This document shows, piece by piece, positions 50,337 to 58,824 of a stretch of DNA of 64,000 bases. The translations under genes were made by a program, and so were the position numbers. The notes below the pieces were generated by a model. The model searched no databases. It was given only the letters and a program-made list of their open reading frames with translations, and was not told the origin of the DNA. This stretch comes from Gemmataceae bacterium (GTDB lineage: Bacteria > Planctomycetota > Planctomycetia > Gemmatales > Gemmataceae). The DNA lies in the NCBI GenBank assembly GCA_901538445.1, contig LR594584.1:310001-374000 (forward strand). Reading direction: 5' to 3'. Every line of letters starts with the position of its first letter. The stretch's first letter is position 1.

Positions 50337-53300
50337 TCACGCCGAGCGCTTCAACCCTACCGGTGAGTCCGGGGCGTTGTCGGCGACGTACTTGAGGAGC
50401 TTCTCCCAGGCGTCGTCGCTGAACCCGGTGTCGCGGGCGGCGCGCTGGAGGTCAGCGAGTACCTCCGTCGCCGATTCGTAGGGCCGGTCGGCGGCGACGG
50501 TGTCGGCCATCGGCGGCTCGGCGTCGGCCTCGAGGCGGCGCACGATTGCGAGCAGCGCGTCCGGGAACGGCTTCGGCTTGCCCGGCCGCTTCTGCTTGGC
50601 CGCGAGTTGCGACCACCCGAACAGCACCTGCCCGAACGCCCGCAGGTCGGCCGCGACCGAGAGGTCGGCGGGCGGGGGCTGCTGAGAGAGGAACGGCGGC
50701 TCGCCGAACCCGGTGACCTTCAGCGCGCCGTCCGCGGTGAGAACGAACGAGTCGGACGTGAGCCGCCCGTGAACGAGCCCGTGCCGGTGCGCCGACTCGA
50801 TACCGGCGGCGGCCATCGTCGCGAGCCGGACCCAGCACCCGGGGTGCCCGGCCTGGGCGGGCCAGTCGGCGCTGAACAGTCCCGTGAGCCACTCCTGCAG
50901 CACCGCGGGGCGGCCGCCGATCTCGAGCACGTCCTCGACAGCGGCGAGGTTCGGGTGGGCCGCGTCGCGGGCGGCGGCGAACCGCTGCCGGAACTCGTCC
51001 GGGTGGACCGCGTCCTGCATCTCGGCCTCGCTCAGGTGCCGGAGCAGGTGGACGCCTGCGCCGGTCCCGCGGCTCGGGTCGAACACGCGGTAGATCGCTT
51101 CCTTCGGCGTGACCCGCAGCCGGTCGATGACGCGGAACCGGCCGACCATGAGGGCGTCGAGGTTCCCGGCCTCGATGAGCGCGAGCTGGTACAGCGTGAC
51201 GGCCCCGCTCGCGAGCAGCACCTGGCGGAGCGTGCGGCGCTGCCGGCCCGCCTCGGCCCACAGCGCGGTGAGTGTCTCGGCATCGACCAGCGCGTGCGAG
51301 CGGAGCAGTTCCCCGAGCTGGCGGTCGCCGGGCTCCAGTTCCAGTTCGGAGTGCGGAATGCGGGGTGCGGGACCACCGACACTCGGGGTGTGCGGGGCCT
51401 GGGGCACGGGGTCGGAGCTGTCCCCGAGTTCGGCGAGCCGCGGGCCCGCGACGGCTTCCGCTTCCAACTCCGCGTTCCGCGTTCCGCGTTCCGCGTTCCC
51501 AACGGCGAGTTCGCGGAGCTTCTTGCGGTACCACTCGCGCATGTCGCCGAGGTGCCGCTCGACCTCGGTGCGGCGCTCGGCGACGGCCTCGCGCTCGCGG
51601 CGCAACTGTTCCGCCTGCTCGGCGAGTTGCACGGTGACGGCGTCGGCCTGCTTGGCGGCGGTCTCGGCGGCGGCCTGCTTGGCGTCGATCCGCGACTCGC
51701 TGCTGGCGAGCGTCCGCTTCATGTCGCCGACCTGGCCCTGCCAGTCGATGAGCTGCTGGCGGAACGCGGTGACCGCGAGGCGGTGCTCGGCCTTGGCCCG
51801 GTTGAGCGCCTCCTCCTGCTCGCGGAGCCGCTCGGCCTCCTGGCGGACCTGGGCTCGGATGGCGGCCAGGTCTTCGCGGCTGAGGCGCGCGAAGTCGTGG
51901 AGTTCGGTGAGGTGCCCGCGGAGCATGTCGCGGGCCGACGCGAGCCGCTCCAGTGCGCCGGTCGCCTGCGCCTCCAGTTCGGGGGCCTGCCCGCGGAGCG
52001 CTTCGATCTCGGCGAGCGCCTGCGCTCGGAACGCGGCGAGTTCCTGCTGCGCCTTCTCGGTGTCGGCGGCGGCCGCGGCGCGCTCGGCCTCCCACTTCGT
52101 GCGGCTCTCGGCGAGGCTCTTGCGCTCCGCGGCGACGGCCGCGCCGACGTCCTTGAGGCGGCCGATCTGCCGGGCCAGCGCCTGCTCCTTGTCGGCGTAG
52201 TCGGCCGCGAGCCGGTCGATCTCGGCGGCCCGCTCGTCGAGCTGCTTGCGGCGCTGGTCGAGTTCGTCGAGCACGACGAGGCGGGTGGCCTCGGTGTCGG
52301 CGCGGCCCTGGTCGATGGCGGCCCGCTCGGTGGCGATGGTGCGGGCGAGTTCGTCGAGCGTCTTGGCCCGCGCGGTGAGGTCCTCGGCGCGGCGGCGGAG
52401 CTGCTCCTGGAGCGCCTGGCGGGCCTCCTCGGCCTGGGCGAGTGCGGCCTCGCGCTCCCGCAGCGCGACGCGATCGGCTTCGAGCCGGGCCTGAAGGTCG
52501 AACGCCTGCGACACCCGTCCCTTGAGGGTGCCGGCCTGCTCAGCGAACTCGGTGCTGCGCGAGTCGAGGTCGGCCTCGCGCTCCCGGAGCCGCTGCGCTT
52601 CCGCCGCGAGCGCCTCCCGTTGTGTGCGGATCTCGTCGAGTCCCGCTTGAAGGAGCGAGTCGCGCTCGTCGAGCCGGTCGCGCTCCTTCGCGGTGTCGGC
52701 CTGGACGGTCGCGAGCCGGGCGCGGAGTTCCTCGGCCTCGGCGATGCGGGCGCGGAGGTCGGCCAGCGACTCGTCCTCGCGGGTGCGGGCCGCGGCGAGT
52801 TGCGCCACCTCGCGCTCGGCTTCCTGCCGGGTGCGGTCGAGCTTGGCCCGCAGCACGCCGAGCACTGCCTGCTGCGCCTCGAGCTGGCCGGCACGCTCCG
52901 CAAGTGTTGCAGACTGTGCGTCGAGGTCGGCCTTCTGGCGGTCGAGCCGCTCGGCCTCGGCCCGGAGCCGCTCCTCCTCGGCCGCCACGAGCCGGACCGT
53001 CTCTTCCCACTCGGCCGAGTCGCGGCGGAGTTGCTCCAGCCGCACGTCGATCTCGCGGGCGCGTTCCGCCGAGCGGCGCTCTTGCTCCTCGACGGCCGCG
53101 GTGCGACGCTCCAGGCGCACGAGGTCGTCCTGGAACTGCGTGCGGTCGCGGTTCAGCGCTGCCAGATCCTCGGCGAACCGCTCCTGTCGCGCGACGAGGT
53201 CGGCGTCGCGGTCGGCGAGTTGCTTCTCCCAGCCGGTGAGCCGATCGGTGTCGGCGAGCTTCGACGCCTCGAACGTCTCCTTCGCCCGGTCGAGGATGCT

Positions 53301-54377
53301 GCGGTCGGCTGCGAACAGGTCGCGCTGCCGGGCGAGTTCCTGGAACGCCGCCGCGAGCCGGTCCTGTTGCTCCCGCAATTCGCGGAGCTTCGGTTCGTAC
53401 GCCGCCACTTCGGCCGCGACGGCGTCGCGGCGGCGTGCGGCCTCGGCCTCGGCGTCCGCGACGATCTTGCGGGTCGATTCGCGCTGCCGCTCCAGCTCCT
53501 CGAACTGGTCGCGGAACCGGGCATGCGCCTCGGCCTCGGACGCGGCAGCCAGCGCCGCGAGTTCCGCCTCGAACTGCGTTCGCCGGTCGCGGAGTTCGCC
53601 CTCGAACGCGCCGCGGCGCTGCTCCAGTTCGGCCTGCTGAGCCGCGAGGTCGGCGCGGCGGTCCTGGTACTCCTTGAGGAACCCCTCGCGGATGGCCGCG
53701 AGGTCGTCGCGGAACCGGTTCAGTTCGGCCTCGCGGGCGTCGAGCGCCTGCTGCCGCGCCTCGGACTCTGCCGTGACCGCGCGGTGCCGCTCGAACTCGG
53801 CCTCCATCTCCTGGCGGCGGCGGTACCACGCGACGCGGTCGGACTCGAGTTCCTCGGTCTGACGGTCAAGTTCCCGCGCCCGCCGAATCAGCTCTGCGTC
53901 GTCGTACTGCGGCACCGGGAGTTCGACGGGCTCCGCCACCGGCACTGGTTGGGGTTGCGACTGTTGCCCCGGGACCGGTTCTTCCGCGACGGCGACGAAC
54001 CGGGCGGCCACGAGCGCCGACGGCTGGATCGCGACGACGATCTCGATGCCCGCGAGCGCCAATACGTCGCCGGTCGCGACTGCGGTGGGCGCGTTCGCCG
54101 GGAGCGGCTGGCCGTTGAGGAGGACGGGGAGGATCGGGGTGAGGCGGCGCACCCGGACGGCGTCGGGCTTGCGGACGAGCTGTGCGACGACCGGTGGCAG
54201 GTTCGGGACGGGCAACCGGAGGTCGCACCCGTCGGCCCCGCCGATCAGGAACTCGGCCGCCCCGACCTCGTAGCTGACGGCCCGGCCCGCCGCGGCCCCC
54301 GCCGCACGCACGTCGAGCCGGACCCGGGGCAACTCGGGCCGATCGACGTGCGGAAGGGGTGGCAAGGTGCCGAGCAT
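50337..54377 (-). CDS. Giant FHA / coiled-coil / pseudokinase protein
   Basis: 1346 residues. Residues 1-130 form an FHA-like domain (AAEFLIGGADGCDLRLP, VLLNGQPLPAN, VLALAGIEIVVA). Residues about 155-950 are an almost unbroken coiled coil of Glu, Arg, Ala, Leu and Gln. Residues 960-1011 are encoded by a palindromic repeat in frame. From about 1070 a kinase-like domain follows, but its catalytic loop reads HGRLTSDSF instead of HRDLKPEN and its metal motif GFGEP instead of DFG, so it should not phosphorylate. A DUF-like ELLRSHALVDAETLTALWAE hairpin precedes it. It is probably a scaffold linking phosphorylated partners. Start at ATG 54377; frame open upstream. Confidence 0.92.
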   Translation of the reverse strand: MLGTLPPLPHVDRPELPRVRLDVRAAGAAAGRAVSYEVGAAEFLIGGADGCDLRLPVPNLPPVVAQLVRKPDAVRVRRLTPILPVLLNGQPLPANAPTAVATGDVLALAGIEIVVAIQPSALVAARFVAVAEEPVPGQQSQPQPVPVAEPVELPVPQYDDAELIRRARELDRQTEELESDRVAWYRRRQEMEAEFERHRAVTAESEARQQALDAREAELNRFRDDLAAIREGFLKEYQDRRADLAAQQAELEQRRGAFEGELRDRRTQFEAELAALAAASEAEAHARFRDQFEELERQRESTRKIVADAEAEAARRRDAVAAEVAAYEPKLRELREQQDRLAAAFQELARQRDLFAADRSILDRAKETFEASKLADTDRLTGWEKQLADRDADLVARQERFAEDLAALNRDRTQFQDDLVRLERRTAAVEEQERRSAERAREIDVRLEQLRRDSAEWEETVRLVAAEEERLRAEAERLDRQKADLDAQSATLAERAGQLEAQQAVLGVLRAKLDRTRQEAEREVAQLAAARTREDESLADLRARIAEAEELRARLATVQADTAKERDRLDERDSLLQAGLDEIRTQREALAAEAQRLREREADLDSRSTEFAEQAGTLKGRVSQAFDLQARLEADRVALREREAALAQAEEARQALQEQLRRRAEDLTARAKTLDELARTIATERAAIDQGRADTEATRLVVLDELDQRRKQLDERAAEIDRLAADYADKEQALARQIGRLKDVGAAVAAERKSLAESRTKWEAERAAAAADTEKAQQELAAFRAQALAEIEALRGQAPELEAQATGALERLASARDMLRGHLTELHDFARLSREDLAAIRAQVRQEAERLREQEEALNRAKAEHRLAVTAFRQQLIDWQGQVGDMKRTLASSESRIDAKQAAAETAAKQADAVTVQLAEQAEQLRREREAVAERRTEVERHLGDMREWYRKKLRELAVGNAERGTRNAELEAEAVAGPRLAELGDSSDPVPQAPHTPSVGGPAPRIPHSELELEPGDRQLGELLRSHALVDAETLTALWAEAGRQRRTLRQVLLASGAVTLYQLALIEAGNLDALMVGRFRVIDRLRVTPKEAIYRVFDPSRGTGAGVHLLRHLSEAEMQDAVHPDEFRQRFAAARDAAHPNLAAVEDVLEIGGRPAVLQEWLTGLFSADWPAQAGHPGCWVRLATMAAAGIESAHRHGLVHGRLTSDSFVLTADGALKVTGFGEPPFLSQQPPPADLSVAADLRAFGQVLFGWSQLAAKQKRPGKPKPFPDALLAIVRRLEADAEPPMADTVAADRPYESATEVLADLQRAARDTGFSDDAWEKLLKYVADNAPDSPVGLKRSA
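51344..51499. repeat. Palindromic repeat, AACGCGAAACG/GGAACGC family, inside a gene
   Basis: Left arm GTTCGGAGTGCGGAATGCGG (51344 onward) faces repeated CGCGTTCC units ending at 51499. The 156-bp element is 52 codons long and keeps the giant-protein frame open, encoding NAERGTRNAE and a Pro/Val-rich stretch between the coiled coil and the pseudokinase. Confidence 0.8.
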
Positions 54378-54520
54378 GGTTGTGTGCGCTCCCGATGGGT
54401 TCCCGGGAGGTCGCGTCCGTGCGTAGTGACTGAGGGTGGCGATTGGAACGTATTCCGGACCGCGTGACAAGCCGAACTCGGCGCCGCCCGCGGTCGCAGC
54501 CCCGGACGAGTTCGGCGGCC

Positions 54521-54985
54521 TCATTCTGAAGGCGCTGACACTATTCGTGCGAGTGGCCACCGCCTCGGCTTCCCGTCTGCGTCGTTCCCGATGAGCACCA
54601 AGATGTTCTCGCCGATGAATTCCATGCGGTTCTCGCTGACGCGGCCGGTTAGGGCGCTCCCGTCGTTCACTGTGGTGCGGAGTTGGTCGCCCTCCAAGTG
54701 GTAGCGCCCACAGATGGGGACCGGTATCGGCGACCCGGGCGACCACAACTGGCCAACGAACCTGCCGTCCGAGGTGAACTCATAGGTCCGCCTTGCGCCC
54801 TCCAGTGCGTGCCGCGATTGCTCGGTCAACTCCCACGTGCCGATCAGCAGTTCGCCCGTTGTCTTCTGACGGGTCACTGGGGTAACCGACCGGCACGGTG
54901 GATCACGATGCGAGGCCGCGGTCAGCGCCGACCCGAACACCGCAACGGCAACGAGCTTCAACACGGCAGTGGATCGCACAATCAT
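54521..54985 (-). CDS. Exported lipocalin-like protein
   Basis: 154 residues with a signal peptide (VLKLVAVAVFGSALTAAS). The mature part reads LIGTWELTEQSRHALEGARR, TYEFTSDGRFVGQLWSPG and EFIGENILVLIGND, a one-domain beta-barrel pattern (GTWxL...YxFxxDG) common in planctomycete secreted proteins of unknown role. It lies just upstream of the giant-protein gene on the same strand. Confidence 0.8.
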   Translation of the reverse strand: MIVRSTAVLKLVAVAVFGSALTAASHRDPPCRSVTPVTRQKTTGELLIGTWELTEQSRHALEGARRTYEFTSDGRFVGQLWSPGSPIPVPICGRYHLEGDQLRTTVNDGSALTGRVSENRMEFIGENILVLIGNDADGKPRRWPLARIVSAPSE

Positions 54986-55184
54986 GGTAGGCGTGCGACT
55001 TGATGGCTGACTCGAACCACAACTTGAGTGTCCGCAAACTGGAAGCCGGGGTCAACGATCGGTTCGCGGCGCCCGCGCTCCCCGATCGCTGCGTCTGTAA
55101 CGGCGGACAATCCCCTTGCCCCGGGGCGGGTGGGTGCGCATCCTGTGTAGAACCGGTCGGGCGCGCCGCCGGCGCGTCGGGCCG

Positions 55185-57551
55185 GTGCCCTCCCTCCCCC
55201 GCTACCGCTTCGCGTGGGCGCACCACCGCGGAGGTCGCGACTTGCTCCCCGTCCTCTACGCCGTCACCCTCTTCACCGGGGCCGCGACGCTGTTCCTCGT
55301 CCAGCCGCTGGTCGGGAAGCTGCTCCTGCCCCTGGTCGGCGGTTCCCCGGGCGTCTGGAACACCTGCATGGTGTTCTTCCAGGCCGTCCTCCTCGCCGGC
55401 TATCTGTACGCGCACCGGGCCACCAACACGCTCGGGGTCCGCCGCCAGGCGCTGTTCCACGTCGTCGTGCTGCTGACGGTGCTGATCGCGTTCCGGGCCG
55501 CGGTCGCGAACACCGGGTCGCCCGTGCCGGTCGTCACGTCGCTGCTCCCCGAGGACCAGGACTACCCCATCTTCGGGCTCGTCGCGCTGCTCGCGGTCGC
55601 CGTCGGCATCCCGTTCTTCGTCCTCAGCACGTCGTCGCCGCTGCTCCAGCGGTGGTTCGCCGCGAGCGGGCACCCGTCGGCCCGCGACCCGTACTTCCTG
55701 TACGCCGCGAGCAACGCCGGGAGCCTCGTCGGCTTGCTAGGCTACCCGCTCCTCATCGAGCCGCGGCTGACGCTCGCCGAACAGCAGTGGCTGTTCGCGT
55801 GGGCCGTCGTGGTGTACGCGGTGCTGACGACGGCGTGCGTCGTCGCCGTGATCCGCAACGCCGGGCCGGAACCGGTGCCGAAGGAGTACGGCGAGATCAC
55901 GGCGGAACTGGACGCGGCGCTCCGCAAGCCGATGACCGCCGCGCCGACCGCGGGCCGGGTCGCGCGCTGGGTGTTCCTCTCGGCGCTTCCGTCGAGCCTG
56001 TTACTCGGTGTGACGACGCACGTGAGCACGAACCTCGCGCCGGTGCCGCTCCTGTGGGTCGTGCCGCTCGCCCTGTACCTCGTCAGCTTCATCCTCGTGT
56101 TCGCCCGGTGGCCCGACGGGCTGCACGCCGCAATCGGCTACGTCACACCGGTGCTGCTGCTGTTCGTCGCGCTGTCGCTGCTGGTCGATGCCAGCGAGCC
56201 GTTCGCGCTGATCGGCGTGCTGCACATGGGGACGTTCTTCTGCGTCTGCCTCGTGTGCCACGGCGAACTCGCGAAGGACCGGCCGGCCGCGGAGCACCTC
56301 ACCGTCTTCTACTTCTGGATGTCGCTGGGCGGGGTGATCGGCGGGCTCGTCAACGGCCTGTTCGCCCCGCTCCTGTTCCACCGCGTCGGGATGGTGGAGT
56401 ACCCGCTCGCGGTCGTGCTGGCGGCGGCCGTGCGGCCGCGGGTGTGCCGCGCGACCGAGGACGAGCCGCCGCTGCGGGCCGCCGACGTCGCGCTGGTCCT
56501 CGTGCTGCTCGGGCTGACGGTGGTTCTGGTGCTGCTCGTCCCGCGGTACGTCGTCGCGCCGGTCGATCTCGACGTCCACGAGTCGTTCCTCGACAAGCTG
56601 CTCCGCGGCGGGCTGATGTTCGGACTGCCGGCCGTCGCGGTGGCCGCCCTGCTCCGCCGCCCGTCGCGGTACGCACTGTGCCTCGGCGCGCTGTTCGTCG
56701 CCGGCGCGTTCGACGTGGGCCGCCTCGGCGAGACGCTCCACATGGAGCGGAACTTCTACGGCGTGGTGCGGGTGTCGCGCTCGCCCGACGGCAAGTTCAT
56801 CCGGCTCGTCCACGGCACGACGATCCACGGCCAGCAGCGGTGCGACGAGCCGGGCCGCCCGCGGCCGATGACGTACTACACCGAGTCGGGGCCGGTCGGC
56901 CGGCTGTTCCAGGACCTCGGGAAGCGGAAGACCAAGCTACACCGGGTCGCGGTCGTCGGGCTCGGCACCGGCACCGTCGCGTACTACGCGGAGGCCGGCG
57001 AGCACTGGACGTTCTTCGAGATCGACCCGGCCGTCGCCCGGATCGCGCAGAACCCCGAGTACTTCGGGCACCTGCACCACTGCAAGGCGCAGTACGACGT
57101 GGTCCTCGGCGACGCCCGCCGCAACCTCTCGCGCCTCCCGAACGAGACGTTCGACGTGATCATCCTCGACGGGTTCTGCTCCGACGCGATGCCGGTCCAC
57201 CTGCTCACCCGCGAGGCGTTCAAGCTGTACTTCCAGAAGCTGACGCCGACCGGCGTGCTCGCGGTGAACGTGACGAACCCGCACCTCGACCTGCCGCCGC
57301 TCGTGGCCCGCACGGCCGGCTCGGTGGACGACCGGCTCACGGTGCTGGAGTACCACGACCGCCCCGGCGAGCGGGACCGGCAGTTCGGGTCGGTCGAGTC
57401 GCAGTGGGTGATCCTGGCCCGCAGCGACCCGGCCCGCGACCCGGTGCTGTTCGACCCGTACTGGTGGCGGCGCACGACCGTGGCCCCCGGCCCCATCTGG
57501 CGCGACGACTTCGCCAACCTGCTCGCCGTGTGGAAGAAGGACGGGAACTGA
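55185..57551 (+). CDS. Membrane-bound spermidine-synthase-like fusion protein
   Basis: About 788 residues. The first 520 hold roughly 12 to 14 hydrophobic helices (LYAVTLFTGAATLFLVQPLV, then IPFFVLSTSSPLLQRWFAAS, and others). The C-terminal 280 residues are a Rossmann methyltransferase-like domain: VAVVGLGTGTVAYYAE (SAM loop), FFEIDPAVARIAQ (acidic after strand 2), DARRNLSRLPNETFDVIILD. This is the fused MFS/spermidine synthase family of planctomycetes; polyamine synthase activity is not certain. Several starts are possible; GTG 55185 is used because the hydrophobic region begins soon after. Confidence 0.88.
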   Translation: MPSLPRYRFAWAHHRGGRDLLPVLYAVTLFTGAATLFLVQPLVGKLLLPLVGGSPGVWNTCMVFFQAVLLAGYLYAHRATNTLGVRRQALFHVVVLLTVLIAFRAAVANTGSPVPVVTSLLPEDQDYPIFGLVALLAVAVGIPFFVLSTSSPLLQRWFAASGHPSARDPYFLYAASNAGSLVGLLGYPLLIEPRLTLAEQQWLFAWAVVVYAVLTTACVVAVIRNAGPEPVPKEYGEITAELDAALRKPMTAAPTAGRVARWVFLSALPSSLLLGVTTHVSTNLAPVPLLWVVPLALYLVSFILVFARWPDGLHAAIGYVTPVLLLFVALSLLVDASEPFALIGVLHMGTFFCVCLVCHGELAKDRPAAEHLTVFYFWMSLGGVIGGLVNGLFAPLLFHRVGMVEYPLAVVLAAAVRPRVCRATEDEPPLRAADVALVLVLLGLTVVLVLLVPRYVVAPVDLDVHESFLDKLLRGGLMFGLPAVAVAALLRRPSRYALCLGALFVAGAFDVGRLGETLHMERNFYGVVRVSRSPDGKFIRLVHGTTIHGQQRCDEPGRPRPMTYYTESGPVGRLFQDLGKRKTKLHRVAVVGLGTGTVAYYAEAGEHWTFFEIDPAVARIAQNPEYFGHLHHCKAQYDVVLGDARRNLSRLPNETFDVIILDGFCSDAMPVHLLTREAFKLYFQKLTPTGVLAVNVTNPHLDLPPLVARTAGSVDDRLTVLEYHDRPGERDRQFGSVESQWVILARSDPARDPVLFDPYWWRRTTVAPGPIWRDDFANLLAVWKKDGN

Positions 57552-57557
57552 CGCGGA

Positions 57558-58682
57558 TCACTTCGACTTGTCGATGGCGGCACGCAACGCCTTGGCGACC
57601 TCGGTGTCGTTCTCCTCGGCGAGCAACTTCCGGAGCACCGTGACCTGGGGCGCGGTGAATGAGCCGTTTGGGAACTTCGGGGAGCCCCGGGGGACCGAAA
57701 GCTCGGCGAGGGCCGCGGCCGCGCTCCGACGAACGCCCGCGACTTCGTCCTTGGCCAGCCCGACCAGGGGGTCGAATATCACGCTGCTTCCGTGCGCCGT
57801 CCAGTCGTTCGAGACAGAGACAAGTTGGTCGATAGCCGCGACACGCACGCGCTCGGGCTGCTTGCCGTTGGCGGCGAGGGCGGCCAGCGGCGGGGCCACG
57901 TCCGTGAGCGTGACGCGCTTCTGGAAGCCGTTCAATCGGAGGTGCCGGGCGACCGCCCGGCCCTCCTCCTCGGTCATCGCCTCGGTGGTGAATCGTGCGA
58001 GCACCGCCTTCCGGCCGTCGGAGGCCACCCAGTCCTTCCCGTCCCGAACGATGAGAAACCGGTCGAGGCGGACGAGCGCGGCCCGGCTCGCCTCGCAGTT
58101 CGCGGGGAGAGCCTTGAGGAACTCGCGGCTCGCGGCATCGTCCGCCTCCGCGTAGAGCAACTCGACGCCGAGTTCGGCGACCCGCGGGTTGCGGTGCCCG
58201 CACAGATCGCGGGCCGCCTTCAGCCGCTCCGGCGGCTTGAGCCCGGCCAGTCGCTCGATCGTCTCCGCCCACTCGACGCAGCGGGGGAAGTCGGGGGTGT
58301 GCTTCGCACGGCCCAAGGTCTCCCAGATAGGGACGTTGGGGTTGTTCTCGTGACTTCCGATGTTCAGCCACAGACCCCTCTCACCGGGCTCGGGTGGGGG
58401 CTCGCCCATGAACGAACCGACCCCCGGACTCCCCTGTTCGCACACCCCTTGCTCGAACGTCGTTCCCTTCCACTTGCCCTGCCCCGCGTACACCCGGAGC
58501 ACCTTGACCTTCACCGTCTTGAACCCGTCGGGAGATTTTTCGACGGCCGTGATCTCCGCGAGTACGAGTGCGTAGTCCTCACCGCCGCGTGTGAGCGACG
58601 CGCCCGCGTCCGACTGCGCCACGGCCGTGGAGGCGAACAGCAGCGCCGCGGAAACCAGTGTCAGCCGCAGGCCAGAGCGCAT
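57558..58682 (-). CDS. Exported HEAT-like repeat protein
   Basis: 374 residues. Signal peptide (LTLVSAALLFASTAVAQS). The N-terminal 120 residues are a beta domain with CEQGSPGVGSFMGEPPPEPG (two-cysteine loop). The rest is helical repeats (LAANGKQPERVRVAAIDQLV, then LVGLAKDEVAGVRRSAAAAL), HEAT-like. No catalytic motif. Convergent with the spermidine-synthase-like gene (6-bp gap). Confidence 0.85.
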   Translation of the reverse strand: MRSGLRLTLVSAALLFASTAVAQSDAGASLTRGGEDYALVLAEITAVEKSPDGFKTVKVKVLRVYAGQGKWKGTTFEQGVCEQGSPGVGSFMGEPPPEPGERGLWLNIGSHENNPNVPIWETLGRAKHTPDFPRCVEWAETIERLAGLKPPERLKAARDLCGHRNPRVAELGVELLYAEADDAASREFLKALPANCEASRAALVRLDRFLIVRDGKDWVASDGRKAVLARFTTEAMTEEEGRAVARHLRLNGFQKRVTLTDVAPPLAALAANGKQPERVRVAAIDQLVSVSNDWTAHGSSVIFDPLVGLAKDEVAGVRRSAAAALAELSVPRGSPKFPNGSFTAPQVTVLRKLLAEENDTEVAKALRAAIDKSK

Positions 58683-58765
58683 GGCGGTTCAACTCAATTG
58701 ACCGGGTGCGATTGGCACCCCACCTGACGGGCCGGGCGAACATGCCGCCCGTCGATTAGAAGTGT

Positions 58766-58797
58766 GCCGAGCCCCGGGTGCAATCCCGGGGCTCGGC
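58766..58797. terminator. Perfect hairpin downstream of the beta-barrel gene
   Basis: GCCGAGCCCCGGG and CCCGGGGCTCGGC arms with a six-base loop, 27 bp after the barrel-protein stop on the minus strand, followed by ACACTTCTAAT. Likely its terminator. Confidence 0.7.
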
Positions 58798-58824
58798 GGT
58801 TGTGTCGGATTCGGGGGGCGGCTG

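Noticed and set aside
50607-54467. Plus-strand open frame of 1286 codons opposite the giant coiled-coil gene
   Set aside because: Low-complexity Arg/Gly/Leu/Val composition with no domain; the minus-strand reading gives FHA, coiled coil and pseudokinase.
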